Counted from the first letter of the stretch, positions 9,231-19,597 are shown. The stretch is DNA of 64,000 nt from Hyphomicrobiales bacterium (GCA_900470775.1 UCBZ01000032.1:1-64000); one strand, 5' to 3'. Made by a program: numbers and translations. The notes: generated by a model from the sequence alone, not told the origin.

Positions 9231-9398
9231 TTCAGGCGGCGCGCTGCCGAGTAAGATGGCTGGAACGGGTCGTCGCTTGGCCCGCCGGATTTAGGCATTT
9301 CGCCGTCATCTGTAGCGAAAACTCGGCGCTACTTCTTCGCGGGCGAAATGCTCTATCGGCCTGCGACAGGCCGAGCCGATGGCGGAAAGGCTGGACGC

Positions 9399-10382
9399 AT
9401 GAAGGCCATGGTGCTGCATGCCATCGGACAGCCGCTTGTACCTGAAGATCGGCCAGATCCTCTCCCCGGCCCTGGCGAGGTCAGGCTGCGTGTCGAAGCA
9501 TGCGCGGTCTGCCGGACGGACCTCCATGTGGTCGACGGCGACCTGAGCAGCCCGAAGCTTCCGCTGGTGCCGGGCCATGAGATCGTCGGGATCGTCGATG
9601 CGGTTGGGGCGGGCGTGACGGCGCTGGTCGAGGGCGCGCGCGTCGGCGTCGCATGGTTAGGCCATACCTGCGGCACGTGCTACTTCTGCGATGGCGACGC
9701 TGAGAACCTCTGCGATGCCCCGGTTTTCACAGGCTATACACGCGACGGCGGTTTCGCGACGCATGTGCTGGCGGAGGCCGATTTTGCCTACCCTCTTTCC
9801 GGTTTCGATGACCCGGTCGCCGCAGCGCCGCTGATGTGCGCTGGCCTCATCGGCTGGCGCGCACTGCGAATGGCGGGCGATGGCCAGCGGATCGGCCTCT
9901 ATGGACTTGGCGCTGCCGCCCATATTCTTGCCCAGGTTTGCCGCTGGCAGGGCCGGGACGTCTACGCCTTCACCAGCCGGGGAGACACTCCAGCGCAGGC
10001 CCATGCGCTGTCCTTGGACGCGCGCTGGGCCGGGAGCTCAGATGACAAGCCTCCGGTCGAGCTCGACGCCGCGATCATCTTTGCTCCGGTTGGGGGGCTT
10101 GTTCCGAAAGCTCTGCCCGCCGTTCGCAAGGGAGGACGCGTCGTCTGTGGCGGCATCCATATGAGCGACATCCCGCAATTCCGCTACGGGCTGCTCTGGG
10201 GCGAGCGCCAGTTGCTCTCGGTCGCCAATCTCACGCGCGCCGATGCGTTGGAGTTTCTCGCAGTCGCGCCCCAGGCTGGCGTGAAAACTACGACGCGTGT
10301 CTATGCTCTCGGCGACGCGAATCAAGCCCTCGCCGACTTGAGAGTCGGCCGATATCAGGGCGCCGGCGTGATCGTCCCCTGA
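9399..10382 (+). CDS. Zinc-dependent alcohol dehydrogenase (MDR family)
   Basis: A 327-residue cytoplasmic NAD(P)-dependent dehydrogenase. The catalytic zinc site shows CAVCRTDLH near residue 37 and GHE near 60. The structural zinc lobe is CGTCYFCDGDAENLC near residues 90-104, and the nucleotide fold carries GLYGLGAAAHI near 170. Its layout matches AdhP/AdhA-like enzymes that oxidise simple alcohols or reduce aldehydes; the substrate cannot be read from sequence. ATG 9399 follows GGAAAGG. The gene converges with the APH/kinase gene across a hairpin. Confidence 0.9.
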   Translation: MKAMVLHAIGQPLVPEDRPDPLPGPGEVRLRVEACAVCRTDLHVVDGDLSSPKLPLVPGHEIVGIVDAVGAGVTALVEGARVGVAWLGHTCGTCYFCDGDAENLCDAPVFTGYTRDGGFATHVLAEADFAYPLSGFDDPVAAAPLMCAGLIGWRALRMAGDGQRIGLYGLGAAAHILAQVCRWQGRDVYAFTSRGDTPAQAHALSLDARWAGSSDDKPPVELDAAIIFAPVGGLVPKALPAVRKGGRVVCGGIHMSDIPQFRYGLLWGERQLLSVANLTRADALEFLAVAPQAGVKTTTRVYALGDANQALADLRVGRYQGAGVIVP

Positions 10383-10419
10383 GGTCGACACCTCTGCACT
10401 CAGGTCAAAAGAATTATCT

Positions 10420-10453
10420 GCTTTGCGGCCTACCTACATCGTAGCCGCAAAGC
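10420..10453. terminator. Hairpin between convergent adh and APH/kinase genes
   Basis: GCTTTGCGG pairs with CCGCAAAGC, with an inner CTAC/GTAG pairing. The stem overlaps the last codons of the minus-strand gene. On that strand it is followed by an AT-rich tract with a TTTT run. Confidence 0.5.
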
Positions 10454-12014
10454 CGGCTTCGGTGGGGGCCACTGAGGCTATCCGACTGCCTCGTTCGATG
10501 AGCGACCTGGCCGCGTCTACCACCTCCAGGGGCGCCATATCGGCGCGAACCTTCGGCCAGTCAGTGGGCGTGCCCCCTCGGGCAAGTTGAGCTGTGACCA
10601 CATCCGCAGTCGCGTCCGACACGTCGCCCTGACGGGCCGACACGCGCTCGACAAGCACATCCGATGCTGCCTCGAGCCAGATTCCCCGAAACGGCACTCC
10701 GCATGCCATTGCCGTGGCTGCGATGGCGACGCGCTCGCCTTCCCGATCGAAAACGGCATCGGCGACGGCGGCGTAACCTTGCGAAAGGGTGGTGCCGGCG
10801 GCTTCACGCAGGCGCTGGTACACTTGATCCGAGACTTCGTCTCCATAGGCATCTTCCAGCAGGCGCGTCTCAGGGGAGACGCCGAACATCCGTTTGCGGA
10901 TGCGATCGGACGCGATTACGCGCGCCCCCGGAACAGGCCCCAATCCCGGCGCGAGCAGCGCCGCGACCGTCGATTTGCCCGATCCGGAGAAACCGCCAAT
11001 GGCCGCCAGGAGCGCGGGACGCACCTGCAACAAATCTCCGCAGAGCTCTAGATAGGCCCGCGCTTCCGCTCGCTTCCAGGCGGAGCCCAGATCCGTTGCC
11101 GAGATCTCGGAAGCCGTGACATGGGCGCGAATGGCAGCCCGCACGGCCATGAAGAACGGCAGCAGTCTGATCCCCGCCTCGTCGCCGGTTTCGTCGAGAT
11201 AGCGGTTGAACACGACGTTGGCGAATTCCCGGAGTCCGTGCCGCCACAGATCCATCAGCACGAAGGCCAGGTCATACAGGACGTCGGTCGTCGCGAGGTC
11301 TTCGTCGAACTCGAGGCAGTCGAACAGGAGAGGCTGACCGTCGACCATGGCTATGTTGCGTAGATGCAGATCGCCGTGGCAGCGCCGGACACGCCCTGTC
11401 CGGGCACGCTCGTCGAGCAGTGTCGCATGTCGTGCCAGGGCCGTTCGACATGCATCATTGACCTGATCGATTTCATGGCCGGTGAAGACCGCCGTCGCGG
11501 CGAAGGCGCGTTCGTTGATCTCCAGCACCCGCTGCATACGAGCGGCGCCGGCGGGATCGGGAGCCACCTCCGCCACCTCGTGCAAGGCGGCGATGTTCCT
11601 GGCGAGCTTCCCCATATCCACCGGAGCCAGCCTCCCCTCGGCCGCGAGGTGATCGAAAGTCGCCCCATCGTCAAAGCGGTCCATTTCAAGCACGGCGTCG
11701 ATGAGGGTTCCCGGGCCGTTCAATGCAAGCTGCCCGTTGGCCTCGCGGGAAATGCGATGAACGGCTCGGTAGAGCTGTGGAGCCGTCCGGCGGTTGAGGC
11801 AAAGCTCGCGTTCGCACATGAGGAGCCTGCGCTCCGGCGTCGAAAGATCAAGATAGGGAAGGTGAACCGGACGCTTCAGCTTCAGGGCCCGATTCCCGAT
11901 CAACAGGACTGTCGAGATATGAGTGTGTATTGTCTTCGCAATATCCCAAGCGTCGCCGGAGCCATATTTCGACCCAAGAAAGCCTAGGATCTCACCTTGG
12001 CTGCAAGCTTCCAT
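10434..12014 (-). CDS. Aminoglycoside phosphotransferase-like / P-loop kinase fusion protein
   Basis: A 526-residue protein. The N-terminal half (about 1-325) is an APH-fold kinase domain with the catalytic loop CHGDLHLRNIA near 215 and the metal-binding FDCLEF-D-D segment near 233. The C-terminal half (about 335-510) is an AAA-type kinase with Walker A GGFSGSGKST and an ASDRIRKRMFG segment. Such fusions are widespread in proteobacteria and not characterised as antibiotic resistance genes. The start at 12014 gives a full-length N-terminus. A FixK-type box lies about 60 bp upstream, so oxygen control is likely. Confidence 0.88.
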   Translation of the reverse strand: MEACSQGEILGFLGSKYGSGDAWDIAKTIHTHISTVLLIGNRALKLKRPVHLPYLDLSTPERRLLMCERELCLNRRTAPQLYRAVHRISREANGQLALNGPGTLIDAVLEMDRFDDGATFDHLAAEGRLAPVDMGKLARNIAALHEVAEVAPDPAGAARMQRVLEINERAFAATAVFTGHEIDQVNDACRTALARHATLLDERARTGRVRRCHGDLHLRNIAMVDGQPLLFDCLEFDEDLATTDVLYDLAFVLMDLWRHGLREFANVVFNRYLDETGDEAGIRLLPFFMAVRAAIRAHVTASEISATDLGSAWKRAEARAYLELCGDLLQVRPALLAAIGGFSGSGKSTVAALLAPGLGPVPGARVIASDRIRKRMFGVSPETRLLEDAYGDEVSDQVYQRLREAAGTTLSQGYAAVADAVFDREGERVAIAATAMACGVPFRGIWLEAASDVLVERVSARQGDVSDATADVVTAQLARGGTPTDWPKVRADMAPLEVVDAARSLIERGSRIASVAPTEAGFAATM

Positions 12015-12071
12015 GGCGAGGCCTCCAAGGCAACCGATCTTGCAATCTTACAGTGCTGCGGGCGCGCGGCT

Positions 12072-12085
12072 TTGACCTCGATCAA
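12072..12085. promoter_or_regulatory. FNR/FixK-type box upstream of the APH/kinase gene
   Basis: TTGACCTCGATCAA carries one perfect half site and one with a single change. It lies 58 bp upstream of the start at 12014, a typical activating position. Confidence 0.6.
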
Positions 12086-12233
12086 GTACGGGCACGGCAG
12101 GCGGCGCTTGCTGTTTCAGCAACGGCGGGGCCACCAATGTGCTGCGCATATATCTGGAGAGGTTCAGTTAGAGCGGAAGCGGTGTGGCGCGGTAATGCCG
12201 CAACCGTACTTGCCGCGCGGCTCCGTGACCGCC

Positions 12234-12932
12234 TCACAGACGTCGTGGCTCGCTTTCGAGCAAGTCCTTCAACGCTCTCAGCGCATTGAGGATAACGGCG
12301 ACGTCGATCGCCTCCTGGACCAGAGCCCCTTGCACGGGGTCAGGAACCCTGCCGCAGCGACGACCATCGCAGCCAGCGAAAGCCCAATCCCCGCAAGCAC
12401 ACTCTGCAGCGCGACACGCCGCGCCTGAACCGCGATGGATAGCGCCAGCGACACGCGATCCAGTCGGTCGACGAGCAAGACAACATCCGCCGTCTCGGTG
12501 GAAGCCGCCGAGCCATGGGCCCCCAGCGCGACGCCGACATCGACGGCAGCCAGCGCTGGCGCATCGTTGACGCCATCGCCCACCATCATAACCGGTCCAA
12601 AGCGCTTTTCGGCCGAGACCACGGCCACCTTCTCGAACGCGGACAGTTCGGCACTGACCAGATCGAGGTTCAAGCCGGCAGCGACAGAGTCCGCGATGGA
12701 CTTCTTTATCGCCGGTCGCAAGCACGATGCGTCGAATGCCCTGGGCCCGCAACGTCCGCAACAGGTCGCCTGCCTCGGCGCGCAGTGTGTCCGACAGGAA
12801 AATACGGCCAGCGAGGCTGCCGTCGATTATTACGGAGACGACCAACTGGCCGTCGGATCCGGTCGGGCTGCCGCTCCCATACACGGCGCCGGCGGCATGG
12901 ACATGCTGCCTTCTGTTGAGGCGGCGCAGCAC
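12234..12932 (-). pseudogene. Truncated, twice-frameshifted heavy-metal P-type ATPase
   Basis: The end of a P1B-type ATPase is spread over two frames. One frame gives [15 protein letters not shown] and [10 protein letters not shown]. Near 12708 homology moves to another frame, with the hinge motif [23 protein letters not shown] and the next membrane segment. Near 12336 it returns to the first frame with [22 protein letters not shown]. The phosphorylation site, CPx motif and N-terminal domains are all absent upstream. It is therefore non-functional unless the shifts are sequencing errors, and the missing N-terminal part argues against that. A weak FixK-like sequence at 12973-12986 may be its old control site. 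Confidence 0.85.
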
Positions 12933-13063
12933 CGCCGTAAATCCATCATCGCGAGATAAGCCCGACCATGTTTTGACTCAGATCGAGCCCAGCGCCGGAA
13001 CAAGATATTCCCTCTAGACGTAACAAAACCTGCCCTGATTTCATCAAAGCGGGCAGATTTCGA

Positions 13064-13908
13064 CTAATGCGACATCAGGCAGCAGATTGGGGAGGCCCCC
13101 AGGAGATCGTTGGTGGTGCCACCCAATAACAACTCCCGCATTCGACTGTGACCATAGGCGCCGCAGACGATGAGGTCGGCATTCTGCTCGCTCGCGAAGA
13201 TCGCGATCTCGTCGGCCTCGTACCTGACGGTGTCGGGCCGGGTCACCGCCCGGCTCATGACGCCGTGCAGGGCCAGATATTTGCTGACGTCTGGCGCTCC
13301 TGATCCTCGGCTCCAGCTCCAACCGACAGCACAGTGACTGTGTCCGCTTCCTTGAGAAACGGCAGAGCATCCCAAACGGCGCGCCGCGCCTCTCTTGTGC
13401 TCTTCCATGCGACCACAACATGCTTGGCGGAAATGTGCTCGATCCCAGGCGGGACGACGATCAGCGGCCGGCCCAGTTCCATGACAATATCGCCCGGAGA
13501 CAGCGCCATTCGACCCTGGCTCGCATCATCCAGTCCTTGGCGGGCCATGACCAGGATATCTGCGGCGCGGGCCTGGTCGAGAACAAAGCGGCGGGGGCTG
13601 CCGATGGTGCAGCGCCAATCGGTCTCGTTCAGACTGCCAGCGTGTCGCCGAAACAGCGTTTCTGCTTTTGCGATATTCTCGGCAGCCCTGCGTTTGGCAT
13701 CCTCGATGAGGATCGCATCCAGGCTCTCCGTTCCTTCGCTGATATAGGGCACGACGCACTCCTCCGCAGCGATGCCGATCAGGCGGCTTTTGAAGCGCTC
13801 GGCCAGCGACGCCGCCAGCTTGACCCGATCCTCGGCACCGACGCCAAGATTGAGCGGCACCATGATGCTGGCGTAGGCAATATCCTTTGCGCTCGAAGCT
13901 GCGCTCAT
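13064..13908 (-). pseudogene. Frameshifted universal stress protein gene
   Basis: A two-domain Usp matching the gene at 3221-4069 end to end. Reading from ATG 13908, the frame is good through the first domain and the start of the second, then stops at 13255. The remainder, from DVSKYLALHGVM to GAYGHSRMRELLLGG and ICCLMSH, continues in the next frame to 13064. The slip is a single-base change near 13290-13300. Both sides of the break are well conserved, so the damage is recent or could be a sequencing error. Confidence 0.8.
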
Positions 13909-13971
13909 TGAAATCTCCCTGAAATGAGTGGTTTTCGTAAGGAGATCATCCGCCATCCCAAGTCCGAGACA

Positions 13972-13985
13972 TTGATTTGGGACAA
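13972..13985. promoter_or_regulatory. Weak FNR-type box upstream of the frameshifted usp
   Basis: TTGATTTGGGACAA has one perfect half site (TTGAT) and one with two changes. It lies 64 bp from the start at 13908, the same spacing as the other usp boxes. Confidence 0.4.
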
Positions 13986-14198
13986 AATCTACAGTGGGAC
14001 CTGTTTCGTGTCTCGGGCAGAAAAACACGTCCCGGCGCCCGGCTTTACCTGCCGAACGAGGCGAAACGCACTCGGTTCGCTCGGAAAACGGAGGCTCGAC
14101 CGGGTTGTAGCGTGATGGCCTGCACCATGACGACAAATACTTCTCTCGGGTGAAGTTTGGATGCGAGCAACGTCGAGCGCATCCGCCAGGCGGTACAA

Positions 14199-14212
14199 TT
14201 GATCTGGCGCAA
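14199..14212. promoter_or_regulatory. FixK-type box upstream of usp (14263)
   Basis: TTGATCTGGCGCAA fits TTGA-N6-GCAA and ends 50 bp before the start codon. Confidence 0.6.
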
Positions 14213-14262
14213 GGACGCGATTCCACCCTCCGGCATGATCCTCGAAAGCAAAGGAGGATCTC

Positions 14263-15105
14263 ATGCTAAACGGTATCAAAAGCGTTCTCGTGGCCATCAC
14301 CGAGGAAGGCCGTCACGAAGAAGGATTCGCGCTGAGCTACGCACTCTCGCTGGCGCAGCAAGCGAACGCACACCTGACCGTGCAGGCTGCGGCGAGCCGC
14401 TTCTCGATCCCCTATTCGATGGTCGGCGATTTTGGCCAGCAGATCATTTCGACGGAGAACCGGCGCATAGCGGCGCTTGCCGAGGAGCTTGCCGTCAAGG
14501 CGAAGGTCGATGCCGACCTCGCCGGCGTCGTCTGCGCCGTCGAGAGCCCTCAGCTAGACTACAGCAACCTTACCCTCCGCTTCCTCGACCATGCCCGTGT
14601 GCATGACCTCTCGATCCTGGATGCCGAACGCGCGACTGTCGACATGGATCGAGGGTTGATCGAGTCAGCCCTTTTCGAGAGCGGTCGGCCCGTCATCATC
14701 GTTCCCCCGGGCCGTCCCAGCTTCTCAGCCAATCGCATCGTGATTGCGTGGGATGGAAGTGCTTCGGCGACCCGCGCTACGGCGGACGCATTGCCGTTCT
14801 TGCGGGCGGCTGAGGCCGTCGAAATTCTTTCGATCGTCGGCGAAAAGGATCTCTCGACATCGGTTCCCGGTGCCGATCTCGCTCCTCATCTTTCGCGGCA
14901 TGGCGTCAACGTCAGCGTCAGGACCATCCCCGTTCTCGAGAAAGGCGACGTCGTCGACACGATCCAGCACGCGGCGGCGGAGTTTCGTGCCGGGCTTTTG
15001 GTCTCGGGTGCCTACCGGCACTCTCGCCTGCGGCAATGGTTGCTCGGCGGCGTGACCCAGTCCCTGCTGAAGAACGGGCATATGCCGCTTTTGATGTGCC
15101 ATTAG
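14263..15105 (+). CDS. Universal stress protein, tandem UspA domains
   Basis: A 280-residue two-domain Usp. The C-terminal nucleotide-binding signature reads GAYRHSRLRQWLLGGVTQSLL, with arginine where the other copies have glycine (GAYGH). The first domain ends with the VIIVPPG block. The start at 14263 has AAAGGAGGA nine bases upstream. It is less similar to the 3221 and 13064 copies than those are to each other. IS remnants begin within about ten bases of its stop codon. Confidence 0.9.
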   Translation: MLNGIKSVLVAITEEGRHEEGFALSYALSLAQQANAHLTVQAAASRFSIPYSMVGDFGQQIISTENRRIAALAEELAVKAKVDADLAGVVCAVESPQLDYSNLTLRFLDHARVHDLSILDAERATVDMDRGLIESALFESGRPVIIVPPGRPSFSANRIVIAWDGSASATRATADALPFLRAAEAVEILSIVGEKDLSTSVPGADLAPHLSRHGVNVSVRTIPVLEKGDVVDTIQHAAAEFRAGLLVSGAYRHSRLRQWLLGGVTQSLLKNGHMPLLMCH

Positions 15106-15111
15106 CGGGAA

Positions 15112-15521
15112 GACAGGGAATGCAGGGCTGGATGCCTTTGTCGACCAGCGCCTGGCGGAACGCGGCGCTGTCGTAGCCGCGATCGGCGATCAGGGTCTTG
15201 CCGGCGGCAGGGCAGCGAGCACGAGGCTTGCGCCTTTGTGGTCGTTCATCTGGCCTTCCGAAAGCAGCAGGATGATCGGGCGGCCTGCGCCGTCGCAGAC
15301 GGTGTGGCGCTTGGAGTTCAGCCCGCCCTTGGTGCACCCGATACGACGGGGAAGAGCCCCTTTTTGAGCAGACTTGCCGCCGTGCGATGCGCCTTCAGAT
15401 GCGTCGTATCGATCATGATCCGCTCCGGTCTGGGCCCTTCGCCGGCAAGGCCTGCGAAGATCCGATCGAAGACGCCAAGCCGGCTCCAGCGGATGAAGCG
15501 GTTGTAGAGCGTCTTGTGCGG
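15112..15521 (-). mobile_element. IS5-family transposase remnant (truncated both ends, frameshifted)
   Basis: Three minus-strand frames together give the middle of an IS5-type transposase. In order they read PHKTLYNRFIRWSRLGVFDRIF, then KGGLNSKRHTVCDGAGRPIILLLSEGQM, then LIADRGYDSAAFRQALVDKG. Frames change near 15350 and 15205. The first 50 or so residues are lost at the junction with the next element near 15521, and the C-terminal third is lost near 15112, next to the usp stop. No terminal repeats were found. It is not mobile. Confidence 0.8.
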
Positions 15522-15796
15522 TGTTTGATCCCGGATTTTGATGGTGCGATCTTTTCCATCGGATGGAAGGAGGCACCATGGGTCAGGTTCTGCACGGGAG
15601 CGCCACAACGACGGAGGCGATCCATCGAGCGATACAACATAGTCAAGTGAGCCTGAGGGTGGCAAAGCGCTACGGCATCAACCAGAAGACCGTCGCGAAG
15701 TGGAAGAAGCGGGCCTCGGTGGCTGATCTGCCGACGGGCCCGCAGCAGCCGGCTTCGACGGTTCTGTCAGCCGAGGAAGAGGCGATCGATGCTTAA
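15522..15796 (+). mobile_element. IS481-family remnant: N-terminus of transposase
   Basis: From ATG 15578, which has GGAGG upstream, a frame of about 72 residues gives the N-terminal helix-turn-helix of an IS481-type transposase: VAKRYGINQKTVAKWKKRASVADLPTG. The conserved continuation is lost after SAEEEAI, so the catalytic DDE domain is absent. The left end interrupts the IS5 remnant, so this element probably inserted into it and was then cut. The right break falls exactly at the stop codon of the DUF779 gene. Confidence 0.75.
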
Positions 15797-16200
15797 GCCG
15801 TCGGCGCGCGTTCGGCAGCCGATTCAAGGCGCCTAGCATCCAGACGGCACATCTCCTCGCCGGAGAAGGCGCGCGAGCGTGTGAGGAAGCGCTGCTCCGT
15901 GCCGTTCTCGAGCGAGAACATGCCGCCTCGCCCCTTCACCACATCGATGATCAATTGGGTATGCCGCCAGACTGCGAATTGCAATCCGCTGATATAGACC
16001 GGAGCACCGCCCACCTCTCCGAGCTTCACGTCATGGTCGCCGATGATGAAGTCGTTCTGCGGGTAGCACATCGGCGAGGAGCCGTCGCAGCAGCCTCCCG
16101 ATTGATGGAATAGGACAGGGCCGTTCTCCGCCTGCAGCCGCGCGATCAGGTCGAGCGCGGCGGGCGTGGCCGAAACCTGCTCGATGGCATGCTCGCTCAT
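15793..16200 (-). CDS. DUF779 domain-containing protein
   Basis: A 135-residue soluble protein with the DUF779 core: GPVLFHQSGGCCDGSSPMC near residue 30, then YISGLQFAVWRHTQLIIDVV. The cysteine pair and the following cysteine suggest a metal or redox site; the function is not established. ATG 16200 follows AGGAGG. DUF779 genes are commonly found next to ExaC/AldA-type aldehyde dehydrogenases, as here, 138 bp downstream of one and probably in the same transcript. Its last codons touch the IS481 remnant, so the natural C-terminus may have been altered. Confidence 0.88.
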   Translation of the reverse strand: MSEHAIEQVSATPAALDLIARLQAENGPVLFHQSGGCCDGSSPMCYPQNDFIIGDHDVKLGEVGGAPVYISGLQFAVWRHTQLIIDVVKGRGGMFSLENGTEQRFLTRSRAFSGEEMCRLDARRLESAAERAPTA

Positions 16201-16338
16201 GTCGAAGCCTCCTGCATCTGGAGCCGCCGCCGGCATCATCTTCCCATGACGGATCGCGAAAGCCCGGCACGATGCGGTGGCGACGGGCGCCCTCGATCGT
16301 GCCGGAAAGTCGGCCCTGCTTCAGGCCTCGGGGAGATA

Positions 16339-17856
<1,518 letters not shown>

Positions 17857-17921
17857 GGTGTCCTCCTTGTCGGCGCCTTGAGGCCGCGCCCTGAGAAGGA
17901 GGATCGGCCCTATCCAGCGCC

Positions 17922-17953
17922 GCTGTCAGGATCGAATCCGCATTTTTGACAGC
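17922..17953. promoter_or_regulatory. Inverted repeat upstream of aldehyde dehydrogenase
   Basis: GCTGTCA and TGACAGC are perfect complements separated by 18 bases, between the aldehyde dehydrogenase and its putative regulator. It could be a regulator site or a leader structure. Confidence 0.4.
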
Positions 17954-17958
17954 AGGAC

Positions 17959-17976
17959 TGTCTCAGCTTTGCGACA
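17959..17976. promoter_or_regulatory. Likely AcoR-like activator site
   Basis: TGTCTCA-GCTT-TGCGACA is a near-perfect 7-4-7 inverted repeat with one mismatch. It lies about 105 bp upstream of the aldehyde dehydrogenase start, as expected for an upstream activator site of a Fis-type regulator. Confidence 0.5.
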
Positions 17977-18004
17977 GATTGCGGAAGAGATCGCTGAGTT
18001 AGCC

Positions 18005-18982
18005 TTATCGGGCGCGTTCAAACCCCAGCCGCGCAAGCTTGCGGTGCATGGTTGCGCGGCTGACGCCGAGCGCGCGGGCGGCTGCGGAGACGTTGCCATT
18101 GGCCCGGGCCAGCGCTCTCCGCACGACGCCGCGCTCGGCGGCGCTCAGTTCCTCGTCCGGCTTGGCTTCGTGACCCATCAACAGGTCTTCCGCCGGAAAG
18201 GGCTGCGCGAGCCGTTCGTCGGTCAGGCCATAGGCCAGTCGCGCGGCGCGGCTCGCGCCGATGACGAGGTCTCCTTTATCGACAGCCAGAAGCCCGCCCC
18301 CTCCGCCGGCTCCGTCCTGTGCAACCACGATCCGCGCTTTCGGAAAGGCCATCCGGAAATGATGGTCCTCGATCCGGTGCGCCGCCTCGACCGTCGCGCC
18401 GGCGACGAGCTTCAGCATGGCCGGCGTCAGGTCGGCGCGGCAAGTCGAAACATCCAGCGTCGCGATCAACCGTCCACGCGCATCCCAGATCGGGGCCACG
18501 GTGCAGCTCAGGCCGATATTGCGGGTGAGGAAATGCTGGTCGCGATGGATCGTCAGCGGGCGCCCTTCGGCGACGCAGGTGCCGACGCCGTTTGTGCCCT
18601 CGCTGGCCTCGCTCCAGACCATGCCGATCCAGAGGCCCATATTGCGGAAGTCGAGATCATCTCCGGCCACGCCACGCCGGTCGAGCGGAATGCCCTCGCG
18701 ATCGGTCAGCAGCACACAGCAGCCGGCATCGCCGACAGACTGGAAGAGGCGATCCAGCGAGGTCTGCGCCAGCCTGATCAACGGATCCAGGCGTTCGAAG
18801 GCAGCATCGAATTCGCGCTGATCCAGACGGCGCGGCGGGCGTGCATGGTTGGGGTCGAGGCCATATTTCATCAGCGAGCGCGACCAAGACGCCGCCACGG
18901 CCGACTGCGCGGTAGCAGCGCGGTCGCTCAGGGTCGAATAGACTCGATCGGCGTGATGATGCGCCCTACCTGTTCCGCCCAT
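18005..18982 (-). CDS. AcoR-like regulator with GAF and Fis-type HTH, lacking AAA+
   Basis: A 325-residue regulator. The N-terminal region (about 20-200) matches the sensory part of AcoR-type activators: SWSRSLMKYGLDP near 32, then a GAF-like fold with EGTNGVGTCVAEGRPLTI. The C-terminus (about 280-325) is a Fis-type helix-turn-helix, NGNVSAAARALGVSRATMHRKLARLG. The AAA+ domain and its GAFTGA loop, which sigma-54 activators need, are absent; the two parts are joined by a short linker near 225-275. It probably controls the adjacent aldehyde dehydrogenase through sigma-70-type promoters. The reading frame is intact. Confidence 0.85.
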   Translation of the reverse strand: MGGTGRAHHHADRVYSTLSDRAATAQSAVAASWSRSLMKYGLDPNHARPPRRLDQREFDAAFERLDPLIRLAQTSLDRLFQSVGDAGCCVLLTDREGIPLDRRGVAGDDLDFRNMGLWIGMVWSEASEGTNGVGTCVAEGRPLTIHRDQHFLTRNIGLSCTVAPIWDARGRLIATLDVSTCRADLTPAMLKLVAGATVEAAHRIEDHHFRMAFPKARIVVAQDGAGGGGGLLAVDKGDLVIGASRAARLAYGLTDERLAQPFPAEDLLMGHEAKPDEELSAAERGVVRRALARANGNVSAAARALGVSRATMHRKLARLGFERAR

Positions 18983-19216
18983 TGCCCATGCCCGATTCCG
19001 CCCCCTTTACCCGCGTTCTCTGGAACCGGATGTGCCAAGCGGGCCGCCGGTCGCGATGCGGTAGAGCCATTTCCGACGGCTCTCGCGACAAAGTCAATTA
19101 CGGCGAATCGCGGAGGCGGCAAGCGGCCGCTCAACATCGCTGGCTCGCGATGCCCCGGTATGAACTTCGGTCAGGGGCGGTCCCAAGGCGGAATTCAGGC
19201 CGGGCCTGCCGGACGC

Positions 19217-19230
19217 TTGTTCCAGATCAA
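19217..19230. promoter_or_regulatory. FNR/FixK-type box upstream of the DUF6455 gene
   Basis: TTGTTCCAGATCAA has one perfect half site and one with a single change, about 100 bp before the start at 19331. No gene lies between them. Confidence 0.5.
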
Positions 19231-19330
19231 AGCAGCGTTGGGACCTGCTGATTATCACTCGTTGCGCCATCGGAGCTGGCGCGCTTCGTTCGAGCGATCG
19301 AACGCAAGGCATCCAAGCTAGGGAGCTGCC

Positions 19331-19597
19331 ATGTTTCGCTGGATTTCAAGGCGTTTCGTGCGACAGGCGCGGTTGATGGGCGCAATGATGGAGCGCCTCG
19401 GGGTGACGCCGGAGGCCGCGGCCAGTCGTGGTCGTCTCTATGACGCCGCCAACCGCCGCTGCCTCTGGTGCGATGCCCACCGCGATTGTGGAAAATGGAT
19501 CGAGCAGAACCGCTCCGCCGAGCGCGGGCCGGGATTCTGTCCCAATGCGCGGTTCTTCGCAGACATCGGGCGGGGTCGCGGGCAGACGAATTCGTGA
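19331..19597 (+). CDS. DUF6455 family protein (small Cys-rich)
   Basis: An 88-residue protein with the layout I associate with DUF6455: an RLYDAANRRCLWC segment near residue 35, then ahrdCgkW and GFCPNARFF near residue 70. Four cysteines (C44, C47, C53 and one near 70) could bind a metal. There is no signal peptide and no membrane segment. The role is unknown. Ribosome site GGGAGC lies just upstream of ATG 19331, and an FNR/FixK-type box precedes the gene. Confidence 0.75.
   Translation: MFRWISRRFVRQARLMGAMMERLGVTPEAAASRGRLYDAANRRCLWCDAHRDCGKWIEQNRSAERGPGFCPNARFFADIGRGRGQTNS

Noticed and set aside
10434-12014. Call as an aminoglycoside resistance gene
   Set aside because: The fold is shared, but the fusion with a P-loop kinase and the context match a housekeeping-type family.
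12973-12986. TTGACTCAGATCGA upstream of the broken ATPase
   Set aside because: The last half site has a mismatch at a key position and the gene is dead; noted only in passing.
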